Shown here one piece after another: positions 39,499 through 47,587 of a DNA stretch of 64,000 bases. The stretch comes from Coprococcus sp. GTDB taxonomy: Bacteria > Bacillota_A > Clostridia > Lachnospirales > Lachnospiraceae. A model generated the notes under the pieces. It saw only the letters and a list, made by a program, of their open reading frames with translations, was not told where the DNA came from and did not search any database. The stretch lies in the NCBI GenBank assembly GCA_017624085.1, contig JAGANU010000004.1, positions 74,693-138,692 on the forward strand. The letters are read 5' to 3'. Made by a program: the position numbers and the translations under genes. How positions within the stretch are numbered: the stretch's first letter is position 1; every line of letters begins with the position of its first letter.

Positions 39499-40289
39499 AA
39501 TACATCTCTCCTTCTCGAATTAAACCATGTAACAAACAGACATACCAACATCAAAACTATATACAGTGAAAGCATATTGTACCAACATATTGCACCGGCT
39601 CTTTGAACAGGATTTATCATCAGCATAATGGACAACATTCTTTTTTTATTTGATACTAGTACTTCTCCACTTACTACATATAGCGCAAACGGTACCATAA
39701 CAGCTGTAAAATTACTATTCATCCATCTGCCCACGCATACCGACATAACGCCAAACAACCCTCCGAACAGCCCATCTATTCCTGTAAATAGCAGACTGTA
39801 TAATACAGGATGTGTTCCATACAGTTCCGCCCAAAGCTGGCTATCAACAATTCCTGCGACCATAAATGACAGCCTTTCTGGCTTATTGTCCGGATACAGT
39901 CCTGCAGCCAAAAACAAATCCAAAAGTAGAGGTGTCACTACTGCCACAAAAGCGGAGGTAAACACTGCAACCAGTTTTGCTCTAATATAAGAACCTCTAG
40001 ATGTCTTGATAAGAATATTCTTATCATACCCTGAATTCATATCGGCAAAGTAGGAACCAGCATAGGGAATACAGGCGATTGCAGGAAGCATAATATAGTA
40101 TAACGTATTATATGCAAACTGATAGTTTGTTCCAATCCACGCCTGCGTAAGGCTTGTCCTTCCGTCAGTTTCGTACATACTATAAAACAAAACCAGATCT
40201 AGAATACCAATCGCACTGCCAATTCCAATACTAATATATAACCCTTTATTTCTAAATGCACGATTCATCTCAAACCTAAGTGTATCCAC
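39495..40289 (-). CDS. ABC-2 type transporter permease
   Basis: 264 residues with about six membrane segments (near 18-38, 58-80, 108-130, 160-185, 190-212 and 235-257) and the usual N-terminal FEMNRAFRNKG. The GTG start at 40287-40289 has AAGGAG 7 bases before. It shares the operon with the ATPase (4-base overlap) and a second permease of different sequence, so the transporter is probably a heterodimer. Confidence 0.75.
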   Translation of the reverse strand: MDTLRFEMNRAFRNKGLYISIGIGSAIGILDLVLFYSMYETDGRTSLTQAWIGTNYQFAYNTLYYIMLPAIACIPYAGSYFADMNSGYDKNILIKTSRGSYIRAKLVAVFTSAFVAVVTPLLLDLFLAAGLYPDNKPERLSFMVAGIVDSQLWAELYGTHPVLYSLLFTGIDGLFGGLFGVMSVCVGRWMNSNFTAVMVPFALYVVSGEVLVSNKKRMLSIMLMINPVQRAGAICWYNMLSLYIVLMLVCLFVTWFNSRRRDVL

Positions 40290-40290
40290 A

Positions 40291-40896
40291 TCACTTCTCC
40301 TTTTGTATATCCAACTTTATCATTCGCTTCTCCGGAGTTATGGATAGAACATAATAAAAGTCCTCATCCCATATATTGTCCCATGTGCTCTGTTTAAATG
40401 AGACAGGGAGCATAGTTGTAGCAAACCACAACATACATGAATCACTTTTCTTCAGCCCGTCAGAAGGCACAATGTTTAGTTTCTGTCCAATAAATGGACT
40501 GACCACGCTTGCCCACGTATCAGTCTGAAATCCACACTCAAGCACCCCAAAAATATAATCCCACGTCAAATCTTGTGAGGATATATTTTTGACTTCCAAG
40601 CAGACACATAAAACTCTTCCGCTTTCTACATGATTGACATCAATACAAAACCTCTGTTCAAATAAAACATGTTCATATATATGTGCTTCTTTTTCAATGA
40701 TTCTAAGTCCATCATATGTCACAACATCATTTTTTTCGTATACTGAATCTCTGGACCTTTGCGATACATTTACACTATGTATTTTGCCACACCAGAAGAC
40801 AACAAAACATGTTAAAATCGTATATACATAAAACTTAAGTTTCTGTCTTAATACAACATTATTGGTTGTTTTTTTTCTATTATTCGACCTCTTCAT
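40291..40896 (-). CDS. Membrane-anchored extracellular protein of the ABC operon
   Basis: 201 residues: basic N-terminus, one membrane helix (FYVYTILTCFVVFWCG, about 23-38) and an outside domain with a beta-sandwich look (VLCVCLEVKNISSQDLTW near 95), reminiscent of DUF4352/DUF5028-type domains found beside Firmicute ABC exporters. Family assignment is tentative. It overlaps the preceding lipoprotein gene by 17 bases and ends one base before the permease start, so translation is coupled. Confidence 0.6.
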   Translation of the reverse strand: MKRSNNRKKTTNNVVLRQKLKFYVYTILTCFVVFWCGKIHSVNVSQRSRDSVYEKNDVVTYDGLRIIEKEAHIYEHVLFEQRFCIDVNHVESGRVLCVCLEVKNISSQDLTWDYIFGVLECGFQTDTWASVVSPFIGQKLNIVPSDGLKKSDSCMLWFATTMLPVSFKQSTWDNIWDEDFYYVLSITPEKRMIKLDIQKEK

Positions 40897-42334
40897 CAGT
40901 ATTTAAACCTTGTTTTGACTTCAATCCAATACGACTCTCATCCTGAACGATATCTACTTCCTCTCCTGTTCTGGCATCTATCATTATAAGCTGTACCGGT
41001 TCTGTTTGCTTAGTCACACTCTGAGCATCGTCCAACTCCACATAATCTAAGGACTGGGCAAATACATACACGGGAATCACTTCATACGTACCATCTCCAG
41101 TTTTCGTTCTAAAATATGTAAGTCTTACATCATCAAACCTTACCTCTGAATATCCTTCATAACCTTCAAAATGTACCGGAATAATAGCTTTAAGATTTTC
41201 CATAGCCTCATCCCATGAGATGAGGTTATCAACCTCATGAAGCTCATCTTTTGTTTTCATCGGCCACATACAGCTAAAAGATACTATTCCATTATCATTA
41301 ATATTTATTCCATATGTAGAGAGCTCCGAGTTATAGTATTGATCTATACTGCTCTCATCCATTTTCTTAGCCCTTAAAGTATCTATATTATTCGCTTTCG
41401 GCTGATATACTGCCTCACCATTTATTGCTGCAACAAAGTCTATTCTATATCCGTACATTTCAGTCTGAATCATATTGTAACCCGCATCCCGGTATTCCCT
41501 ATATGTCTCTCTGGCAGAAATCTCCTTAACATCCCAAAGGTTCCATCTATCAAAATATTCCAATGATTTAAGCTCTGCATCCTTTACAGTCATACCGCAC
41601 TTATTTTCAACCTTATCAAGCCCTTCCATAGCTTTCTTTTCTTCTTCACTCATCAAAGCCTCCCCGCCATCTCCGAATACTCCATAGGTAATGTGCTCAG
41701 CCTGAAGGCTTTGTAATTCCTCGGGAATCTCCTCATCAAACACTCTGCTTATTTGTATACCGGAATTAACAGACCATTCAGGGCTGATAAAATGAACTAA
41801 AAAGATTTCTCCATCAATCTTACCAATAAAATCGTCTGCACTCATATCAAGTATGTCGTCCTTATTCTTCAGTATTATGTCAACATACTGTTCTGTTAAT
41901 GCCGATTCTCCGGGAGAATTATGAACCCCAGTATCTTCATCAAAAATAGCCCTTAAAACATTTTCCTTATCCTCATCCGAGAAAGCCATAAGAGTGTATT
42001 CCTTAGTATACATCTTATCCTTATCTGGCACACTCACATGCTCAGTCTCCACTGTAATCTTTTTTAGTAGAGTCCCCTCTGTGGAAAGCTCCACATTAAC
42101 GCTTTCCGGTATACCCAGCTTCTGTACAAGCACATTCTGATCAAAGTTTTTCTCTGTCGTAGCTTCAATCTCAGTCGCTTTACTTTCATTTATCTCCCCA
42201 CCATTTTCACCATATTCTGTTATAACATCTCCCCCGAAATTATTTATATTATAATCTACTTTCTTATCTTCACATCCTGTAAGCATTAACATACCAACTA
42301 TTGTGAATGCCAATATATTCATATATCTTATCAT
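40880..42334 (-). CDS. Large lipoprotein of the ABC operon
   Basis: 484 residues. Residues 1-21 are a lipoprotein signal with lipobox LTGC; the mature protein begins at the Cys and is acidic (Glu-rich linker to about residue 60). The rest is a soluble domain with no motif that I recognise; similar proteins accompany ABC exporters in Lachnospiraceae. Ribosome site GGGAGTGAT. A hairpin at 42375-42407 separates it from the small secreted protein upstream. Role, for example substrate capture or immunity, is not shown. Confidence 0.65.
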   Translation of the reverse strand: MIRYMNILAFTIVGMLMLTGCEDKKVDYNINNFGGDVITEYGENGGEINESKATEIEATTEKNFDQNVLVQKLGIPESVNVELSTEGTLLKKITVETEHVSVPDKDKMYTKEYTLMAFSDEDKENVLRAIFDEDTGVHNSPGESALTEQYVDIILKNKDDILDMSADDFIGKIDGEIFLVHFISPEWSVNSGIQISRVFDEEIPEELQSLQAEHITYGVFGDGGEALMSEEEKKAMEGLDKVENKCGMTVKDAELKSLEYFDRWNLWDVKEISARETYREYRDAGYNMIQTEMYGYRIDFVAAINGEAVYQPKANNIDTLRAKKMDESSIDQYYNSELSTYGININDNGIVSFSCMWPMKTKDELHEVDNLISWDEAMENLKAIIPVHFEGYEGYSEVRFDDVRLTYFRTKTGDGTYEVIPVYVFAQSLDYVELDDAQSVTKQTEPVQLIMIDARTGEEVDIVQDESRIGLKSKQGLNTDEEVE

Positions 42335-42374
42335 ATAATCACTCCCATAATTGTTCGGTTATACTTCTAATAAT

Positions 42375-42407
42375 CGTGGACTATTTCCTCTAGTAAAATA
42401 GCCCACG
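42375..42407 (-). terminator. Hairpin between the small secreted protein and the ABC operon
   Basis: Arms CGTGGACTATTT (42375-42386) and AAATAGCCCACG (42396-42407), one mismatch. The minus-strand tail ATTATTAG is a poor U-run, so partial termination or mRNA 3'-end protection is more likely than a full stop. Confidence 0.45.
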
Positions 42408-42435
42408 ACTCCGCACTTATCTCAAATGTCTTTTT

Positions 42436-42894
42436 TTACTGTGGAAATACAGTGTAGTTTCTTGTAGAATCAGGACTCCACCAACCGGTAGTCGGGGTTG
42501 AAGAGCTAACCGTTCTGGCCATTTTAAGCTGAGCCCACCTCTCATCGTTTTCGTTCACAAAATTTGTGATAGATCCTTCTACTCCTAATGGAATCTTAAC
42601 TACTTTGGATCTTTCATTTCCAGAATCATCCCTGTATTTTTTCCCTAACACCTTGAAATACAAATCATAGCCTGTAGTAGGAAATACATATACCTTTGTA
42701 TCATTATTTTTTACTCTCCATTCACTATATCCTCTTGCACTAGTACTATTGTCATGATAAAACTCTGTGTTGCTAGTGTTTGGTATTGGGTCAGTACTTG
42801 ATGCTTTTGTAGATGAAGTTGTGCCCACAAGACCCGAAATTGCCAATGCCCCCGATATTACTAGAATCCCTATTTTGCTCTTTACTCTAATCAT
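42436..42894 (-). CDS. Small secreted protein upstream of the ABC operon
   Basis: 152 residues with an N-terminal signal peptide (basic start, hydrophobic core GILVISGALAISGLVG, likely cut after KAS near residue 32). The mature part, about 120 residues, has no Cys, is rich in Ser, Thr, Asn and aromatic residues, and ends near GWWSPDSTRNYTVFPQ. The pattern recalls DUF2712/lactococcin 972-type secreted proteins found beside ABC exporters, but the match is weak. A strong ribosome site (AAAAGGAGG) and the downstream hairpin suggest it is made in excess over the transporter. Possible bacteriocin-like or signalling role is inference. Confidence 0.6.
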   Translation of the reverse strand: MIRVKSKIGILVISGALAISGLVGTTSSTKASSTDPIPNTSNTEFYHDNSTSARGYSEWRVKNNDTKVYVFPTTGYDLYFKVLGKKYRDDSGNERSKVVKIPLGVEGSITNFVNENDERWAQLKMARTVSSSTPTTGWWSPDSTRNYTVFPQ

Positions 42895-43359
42895 TTTTAT
42901 TTCCTCCTTTTCATATCCTATTGATAACTAACACTGTGCAATCATATTTAACTTATTTAAATAATTATGTGCCTTTTCTTATTACACTTTTATTCAACGA
43001 CTTGATATCCTAAAGCAGTTATTACTTCAGGATATTTGTACTTATATGTATAACATATATCACCTTCTCTTTTTATCCACATATTCACTAGTACGTTTCT
43101 CCCTATCTATAGTTACATAATTCAACGATGAGTCACATTATAATATCTTTTTCCCAAAGATAAATATGCTTTTCCTAAAACGACAATTTTCGCCCTTTTA
43201 TGGTAATATATACAAATACATATACCACAACCATTATTCTCTTCCCTTTACTAACATCATCAAACAGCTATCATACAACTAAAAAACAACATCATTATCC
43301 AATTATAACGATGTTGTTTTTTATGCATATTTAGTTTTCAAGAACAAAGAACCAACCAA
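42895..43359. other. AT-rich regulatory region between the secreted protein and the XRE gene
   Basis: 465 bases without a supported gene. It holds the 43281-43322 terminator, two copies of TTCAACGA (42993-43000 and 43121-43128) and a very small frame (42990-43088) that I do not accept as a gene. The promoter of the secreted protein must lie here but I see no clear consensus. Confidence 0.5.
43281..43322. terminator. Bidirectional terminator after the XRE gene
   Basis: Arms AAAAAACAACATC (43281-43293) and GATGTTGTTTTTT (43310-43322), perfect 13-base pairing with A and T runs at the ends. It ends the minus-strand XRE transcript. Confidence 0.8.
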
Positions 43360-43695
43360 TCAACTAAAGTAAGAACTATCCAAAATAATCTTCAATAGTA
43401 ACTCAACAAATTTTATCTGTTCTTCATTACATTGCTCCAACATATCCTTAATGTTTTCGGGAACATTATTAGAGTGCAACATACCTGCAATGAAATAATC
43501 TGAGCTTACATCAAAATAAATACACAATTTGCTCATCAAATCAAAAGTTAGTTTCTTCTTTCCGGTCTCTAAATTCGAAAGATGTGCAACAGATATATCT
43601 AAAGCTTCAGCTAACTCCTTTTGAGTACACTTTTTATCTTTTCGAATTTTCTTTATTCTTTTTCCAACAATAACCTGATTATAATCTGCACTCAT
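43360..43695 (-). CDS. XRE-family transcriptional regulator
   Basis: 111 residues from the ATG at 43693-43695, chosen because AGAGGTGGTGAT directly precedes it; a longer frame starting 7 codons upstream lacks a site. The helix-turn-helix fills residues 9-63: VGKRIKKIRKDKKCTQKELAEAL, then SVAHLSNLETGKKKLTFDLM. The rest is a short C-terminal helix pair. It is divergent from agrD and shares a 258-base region with it, so it may control agr, itself, or the secreted-protein operon. Repeats that could be its operator lie at 43750-43804. Confidence 0.85.
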   Translation of the reverse strand: MSADYNQVIVGKRIKKIRKDKKCTQKELAEALDISVAHLSNLETGKKKLTFDLMSKLCIYFDVSSDYFIAGMLHSNNVPENIKDMLEQCNEEQIKFVELLLKIILDSSYFS

Positions 43696-43749
43696 ATCAC
43701 CACCTCTACGAATCATCTTACCATCAGGAGGAAAAAATCCAATAGACCA

Positions 43750-43804
43750 TAGAATATTTTTTCTTCTGGTATATATTTTAGCATTTTTTTAGAATATTTT
43801 TCTA
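43750..43804. promoter_or_regulatory. Possible operator between the XRE gene and agrD
   Basis: The 12-base sequence TAGAATATTTTT occurs twice as a direct repeat (43750-43761 and 43790-43801). The second copy extends to a palindrome TAGAA-N5-TTCTA (43790-43804). Position suits a binding site for the divergent XRE regulator; no experimental basis. Confidence 0.3.
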
Positions 43805-43953
43805 TTAGTTTATATAATTGACAAATAATAGAGGAATTTATCCATTTATTATATCACCATGTTAGTTAACGTAATCGGTATAGTATTTAATAGACCTTTT
43901 TGATATAGTACAAGAGTAATTCAACGATAGTATTAATGAAGGGAGGAAATGCT

Positions 43954-44103
43954 ATGGACAAAGAATTAAAAAAGAGCAGTGCAGCAACCATGGTAAGATT
44001 ACTTGACAAAGTATTACAAAAAAATGCTAATGCAACATCAAGCATATGGTATTTTGAAAAGAAGCAACCATCAGAAATAAAGCGTTTCAAAAAGTATTCT
44101 TGA
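43954..44103 (+). CDS. agrD: AgrD-like autoinducer precursor with Ser in place of ring Cys
   Basis: A 49-residue frame. It has the three parts of AgrD: an amphipathic N-terminus (MDKELKKSSAATMVRLLDK), a core NANATSSIWYF, and a charged C-terminal tail (EKKQPSEIKRFKKYS). In known AgrD proteins a five-residue ring starts at Cys and is followed by Asp or Glu. Here the aligned ring is Ser30-Ile-Trp-Tyr-Phe34, followed by Glu35; there is no Cys in the protein. This is the arrangement of the Staphylococcus intermedius autoinducer, a lactone. Ribosome site GGGAGG at 43941-43946, and the stop overlaps the start of agrB (TTGA). Confidence 0.85.
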   Translation: MDKELKKSSAATMVRLLDKVLQKNANATSSIWYFEKKQPSEIKRFKKYS

Positions 44104-44660
44104 ATAATATATCACGATTTATAGTACACTGGTTGTATAAGAACAATGCAATTCTATATGACGATATAGAACTCTATGAATATGCTATATATAGCATATT
44201 ATACAGCACATTCCCATTAGTTGTTTTCTTGTTCATTTGTATTATCTTCAAGAAACTACTAGTGGGAATTCTTATTGTTGCTCCATTCATTTCAATACGT
44301 AGATATAGCGGTGGATATCACGCCCCCACAAGCATATTATGCTTTATTTATTCAATAACAACATTGTTAGCTATTCTATTATTATCCCAGTGTGATATAC
44401 CATCAGTCATAATTATTGCTTTGATAATACCATCATATGCACTATTATCACTATACAGCCCTATCGAAAATAAAAATCATCCTATATCTAATATTGAAAA
44501 AAAAATATATAATAAACGTACAATATCAATTTGCTTCTTATGGATTATTGTCTGCTTTATACTCAACCATTTTTTTTCTAAACAGTTGTTTATGGCCTGT
44601 GCGTTAAGTATTATTCTATCTTCACTGTCAATAATACCTTGTATCAAAAAAGGAAGATAG
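44100..44660 (+). CDS. agrB: AgrB-like autoinducer-processing membrane protease
   Basis: 186 residues, a hydrophobic protein with about six membrane segments. The catalytic pair of the AgrB Cys protease is present: His74 in RRYSGGYHAPTS and Cys81 in ILCF, seven residues apart as His77 and Cys84 in Staphylococcus aureus. AgrB removes the AgrD tail and closes the ring. The start is TTG at 44100-44102 overlapping the agrD stop, so translation is coupled. The stop codon lies in the stem of the terminator shared with agrC. Confidence 0.93.
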   Translation: MNNISRFIVHWLYKNNAILYDDIELYEYAIYSILYSTFPLVVFLFICIIFKKLLVGILIVAPFISIRRYSGGYHAPTSILCFIYSITTLLAILLLSQCDIPSVIIIALIIPSYALLSLYSPIENKNHPISNIEKKIYNKRTISICFLWIIVCFILNHFFSKQLFMACALSIILSSLSIIPCIKKGR

Positions 44661-44684
44661 CACAGCTATCTTCCTAATTTTTTT
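44646..44684. terminator. Bidirectional terminator between agrB and agrC
   Basis: Perfect 10-base stem AGGAAGATAG (44651-44660) / CTATCTTCCT (44666-44675) with loop CACAG, T-run after it on plus and T-run on minus. Its arms include the agrB stop and overlap the agrC stop. Confidence 0.88.
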
Positions 44685-45966
44685 CTAAAAATATAACCGT
44701 ATGAAATCTTTTATCCTCTTCTGAATAGTAGAGTTCCACACTACCGTTGTATTTTTCGGCAACACGTTGCATGCTTTTTATTCCATACCCATGAAAGCGC
44801 TTATCCTTCTTATTAGACACAAGTGTTGCTGCTGCAGGTGTACAATCATTTATCATAGTAATAAGTGCGCCCATTCCATTTCCCTGCATGCATATCCTTA
44901 ACTCCACGTATGCATTTTCAATTCTGTTCATTCCTTCATATGCATTATCCAACATATTACACAGTAAAACCGTAATGTCATCTATCTGAACAAAGTCCAT
45001 ACTTTCTCTTCTTATATCGAAATCATAACGAATTCCAGCTTCAATAAATCTAGTTGAATAACGGTTTAGAATAACATTTACCATAGAATTGTCCGAAAAT
45101 TTTATGGTTTCTTTCAATTCCCGGGATGAATATAATCGTTCCATGTACTTCTGTGCAGTTTCGTAATCCTGATCAACAATAAGATCACGAATTGAATTTA
45201 TATGCTTTTTTATATCATGAATTAGTATTTTCTGTGACTCTTCCTGCTTAATCAACACCTTATAGTATTCGCAGTCGCATTCTTCGCGTTGAATTTGTAA
45301 AGTTTTATCTAAGTTATCTTGGTGCACTCTCTCTAGATATCCATATATTACAAAAGAGATAACAATTATTATTAAACAAATAATTGAGCAACTCATAACA
45401 ACTTGCTCCTGCATTTTGTTGGTATGAGAAAAAAAGCACATGTAGTTTAGTAAAAAAACAACTAACATCACGCAAAAAGGAATAGCAAGAACACTCCAGC
45501 CAGTAATTCCCATTTGAACATTTTTTCTCTGTTTTGCACGATATCGACTAATAATAAACATTATTAAAAAATATATAAATTTACTTATTATTGCCATAAA
45601 TAAAACCATCAACACTCCCTTTGACGGTTCCCATGACTTTTTACTTATTCCAGAAAATGCTGCTGTAACTATCATTTCTGTAAGCGTCATAATTACAGTC
45701 ATAGCAACACTTTGAAAAAAAGAAGGTAATGCATGCTGTTTATACACTTTTTTTATTACAACAAAGTTAACAACTGGAAACGCTATCATGTTAAATATCA
45801 GAACATGAAACTGAAAAAACACAAATAAAATGGTATATCCAATCAAAACAGCTACAAGTCTTTTCCGAACTGAATATCTTGGATTCCCAAACATCCATTC
45901 AAAATACTGAAAAGCTATCAATGCTTCTATCAGAAATATAATTCCATATATAATAGTCATTATCAT
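44674..45966 (-). CDS. agrC: AgrC-like sensor histidine kinase
   Basis: 430 residues. Residues 1-215 are membrane-embedded with about six or seven helices, the AgrC-type sensor for a peptide ligand. A coiled linker leads to the phospho-acceptor box KILIHDIKKHINSI (His near 253), then the N box LLCNMLDNAYEG (near 340) and the G box FHGYGIKSM (near 395) of the GHKL ATPase of HPK10 kinases. It overlaps the regulator gene by ATGA (45963-45966) and converges on agrDB. Sensing of the Ser-type autoinducer is inferred from position. Confidence 0.85.
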   Translation of the reverse strand: MIMTIIYGIIFLIEALIAFQYFEWMFGNPRYSVRKRLVAVLIGYTILFVFFQFHVLIFNMIAFPVVNFVVIKKVYKQHALPSFFQSVAMTVIMTLTEMIVTAAFSGISKKSWEPSKGVLMVLFMAIISKFIYFLIMFIISRYRAKQRKNVQMGITGWSVLAIPFCVMLVVFLLNYMCFFSHTNKMQEQVVMSCSIICLIIIVISFVIYGYLERVHQDNLDKTLQIQREECDCEYYKVLIKQEESQKILIHDIKKHINSIRDLIVDQDYETAQKYMERLYSSRELKETIKFSDNSMVNVILNRYSTRFIEAGIRYDFDIRRESMDFVQIDDITVLLCNMLDNAYEGMNRIENAYVELRICMQGNGMGALITMINDCTPAAATLVSNKKDKRFHGYGIKSMQRVAEKYNGSVELYYSEEDKRFHTVIFLEKN

Positions 45967-46688
45967 GCCTTCGCGCCCTCCAAATACATCATAAATGCAT
46001 GTTTAAAGTTTTGGTAGTTGCGCTTTGTGAGGTAAGCAGTATCACCATTATCCAGATACACAAGTGTGTGGTCAAATCTAACTACATGCTCCATATTAAC
46101 AATATAGCTCCTATGTGTTCTAAAAAAATAATTCATGTTCAAAGTATTTTCCCAGTAATCCATTTTCTTTACAGAAATATACTTTTCTTTATAGGTATTT
46201 ACGAAAAGCGTATGTCCCTGAGCCTCAAAATATATAATTTCAGGAGCTCTAACCACTATATTTTCCTTTTTTGTCTCAATCATAATCTTTGTATTGGATG
46301 TAGTATATATCTTTATTGCATCTCGCATATTGCGGTATAACCTTATCTGATCAATCGGCTTTGTAATATAACGAAAAGCATGAAACTTCAAGGCTTCATC
46401 AATATACTCTTCGTATGAAGTAATGATAAATATAAGGCATTCTGGGCTTTGCTCCAAAATATACTTTCCTGTATATATTCCGCTTAATCCCGGCATCTCC
46501 ACGTCTAAAAAAGCAAAATCATACTTTACATTATTACTCAGAAGCTCCTCTCCATTACCACATATGTATAGGTTAGGTTCCGTTAAGTGATTCATATGAA
46601 AAAATTTTTTTATCCACTGTTCCATCTGATCAGTCACCTGTTTATCATCATCACATATTGCAATATTTAGTTTTTCAAGCTCGTTCAT
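45963..46688 (-). CDS. agrA: AgrA-like LytTR response regulator
   Basis: 241 residues. Receiver domain 1-125 with acidic pocket AICDDDK (12-14), phospho-acceptor Asp in DFAFLDVEMPGLSG (near 60), and Lys in ITKPID (near 108). LytTR DNA-binding domain from about 140: IYFEAQGHTLFV, FFRTHRSYIVNMEHV and the C-terminal TKRNYQNFKHAFM. The ribosome site is weak. It is the first gene of the minus-strand pair and presumably activates agrDB and perhaps the secreted-protein operon. Confidence 0.88.
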   Translation of the reverse strand: MNELEKLNIAICDDDKQVTDQMEQWIKKFFHMNHLTEPNLYICGNGEELLSNNVKYDFAFLDVEMPGLSGIYTGKYILEQSPECLIFIITSYEEYIDEALKFHAFRYITKPIDQIRLYRNMRDAIKIYTTSNTKIMIETKKENIVVRAPEIIYFEAQGHTLFVNTYKEKYISVKKMDYWENTLNMNYFFRTHRSYIVNMEHVVRFDHTLVYLDNGDTAYLTKRNYQNFKHAFMMYLEGAKA

Positions 46689-47039
46689 ATATTTCTTATA
46701 TGATAATAAATAAGCCTATTATCACACATTCCTTTCTTTTTAATATCGTGGTTCAATTAAGATACTATGTATTTTTGTTTTCTCCTGTAGCTTGACTACT
46801 CGACTGGAATGTATTGCCGCTACCTTTGTCTAAATGGTTTATCAGCTAAATTTTGCTGAAGTGTTTTTCCTCAGAGTCAATCTTTTTGATGAAGAGCACC
46901 TAGGAATTGTCAGTATTTTTAATCTGGATATTATGAGACTTAAGACCTTGGTGCACTTTCGGCATAAAAATATAAAGCACCCCACTTGGATATCTAAATG
47001 ACAACCTATGTTGATAAATTATTCCCATGAATCTAATAT
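46689..47039. other. Non-coding remnant DNA
   Basis: About 350 bases upstream of the LytTR regulator. It should contain the promoter of the agrA-agrC pair near 46700-46780; the rest is stop-rich and may be part of the degraded insertion sequence. Confidence 0.4.
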
Positions 47040-47345
47040 TTCTTTAAATCCAGTATGCATCTGCACACTGTCTATTCTTTGTTGAAAAGAGAAACTTCCC
47101 CTAAGAAGATCGCTTCCAAGCATATGACTCATCTGTCAAATCCGCTCAAAATGAACTCGCACGGGCTCTTTTCCAAAGAGCAGGCCGAAGAATTAAGAAT
47201 TCTGCCCAAAAGTCTGCTGGTGTAAATGACAGCTAGGCAAATTGAGTTACTAAATAGTTTATTAGAAAATATTGAAACTAACCTCAAGTAAAAGATCTGC
47301 ATACCAATATCGATAGATTTAAAAAAGGAATCCATCCGGGAGCTA
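47040..47345 (+). pseudogene. Decayed IS110-type transposase fragment
   Basis: Translating from 47052 gives one frame with HLHTVYSLLKRETSPKKIAS, then KHMTHLSNPLKMNSHGLFSK, EQAEELRILPKS, a stop, and QIELLNSLLENIETNLK. This follows the middle of IS110/IS1111-type transposases (LLKEFPSAKKIA, HLTHL, AKxSIG, then a coiled helix). There are at least three in-frame stops and no intact ends, so it is dead. Sequence back to about 46780 looks like further decayed DNA but I cannot place it. Confidence 0.55.
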
Positions 47346-47410
47346 TAGTTACCTTTCACTAGTGAATATATTATTGATTCACTTTTGTTAATCCTTTAAT
47401 TAATGGCAAA

Positions 47411-47587
47411 TCAATCCAAATCTTTAGAAGTTTTTATTACAAATGACAAAAACCAGAGTAATCCACCAATCAAAAACAAAATACTCACAATCCATGGTGA
47501 CACATGACCAAGGCACACTATCGCTGCAATAATCATACATAATCCAACTAAACCTAAACATATCTTCAAAATTTTAAACTTGTTCAT
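47411..47587 (-). CDS. Small two-helix membrane protein
   Basis: A 58-residue frame: MNKFKILKICLG start, helix 1 (LVGLCMIIAAIVCLG), a short turn HVSPW, helix 2 (IVSILFLIGGLLWFLSFVI) and a KTSKDLD tail. The ordered hydrophobic, turn, hydrophobic plan argues for a real protein, but the ribosome site is weak (AAGTAAGC). It lies between the decayed transposase and a terminator-free AT-rich stretch. Function unknown; small two-helix proteins near peptide systems can be immunity proteins, which is only a possibility here. Confidence 0.5.
   Translation of the reverse strand: MNKFKILKICLGLVGLCMIIAAIVCLGHVSPWIVSILFLIGGLLWFLSFVIKTSKDLD

Noticed and set aside
42990..43088. A short minus-strand frame of about 32 codons upstream of the secreted-protein gene
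   Set aside because: Only a weak possible ribosome site, no family features and stop-rich surroundings. Too little to support a gene.
43818..43850. TTGACA upstream of agrD as a -35 box
   Set aside because: The best -10 candidate is 23 bases away, beyond a normal spacing. An activator-dependent promoter is possible but not shown.
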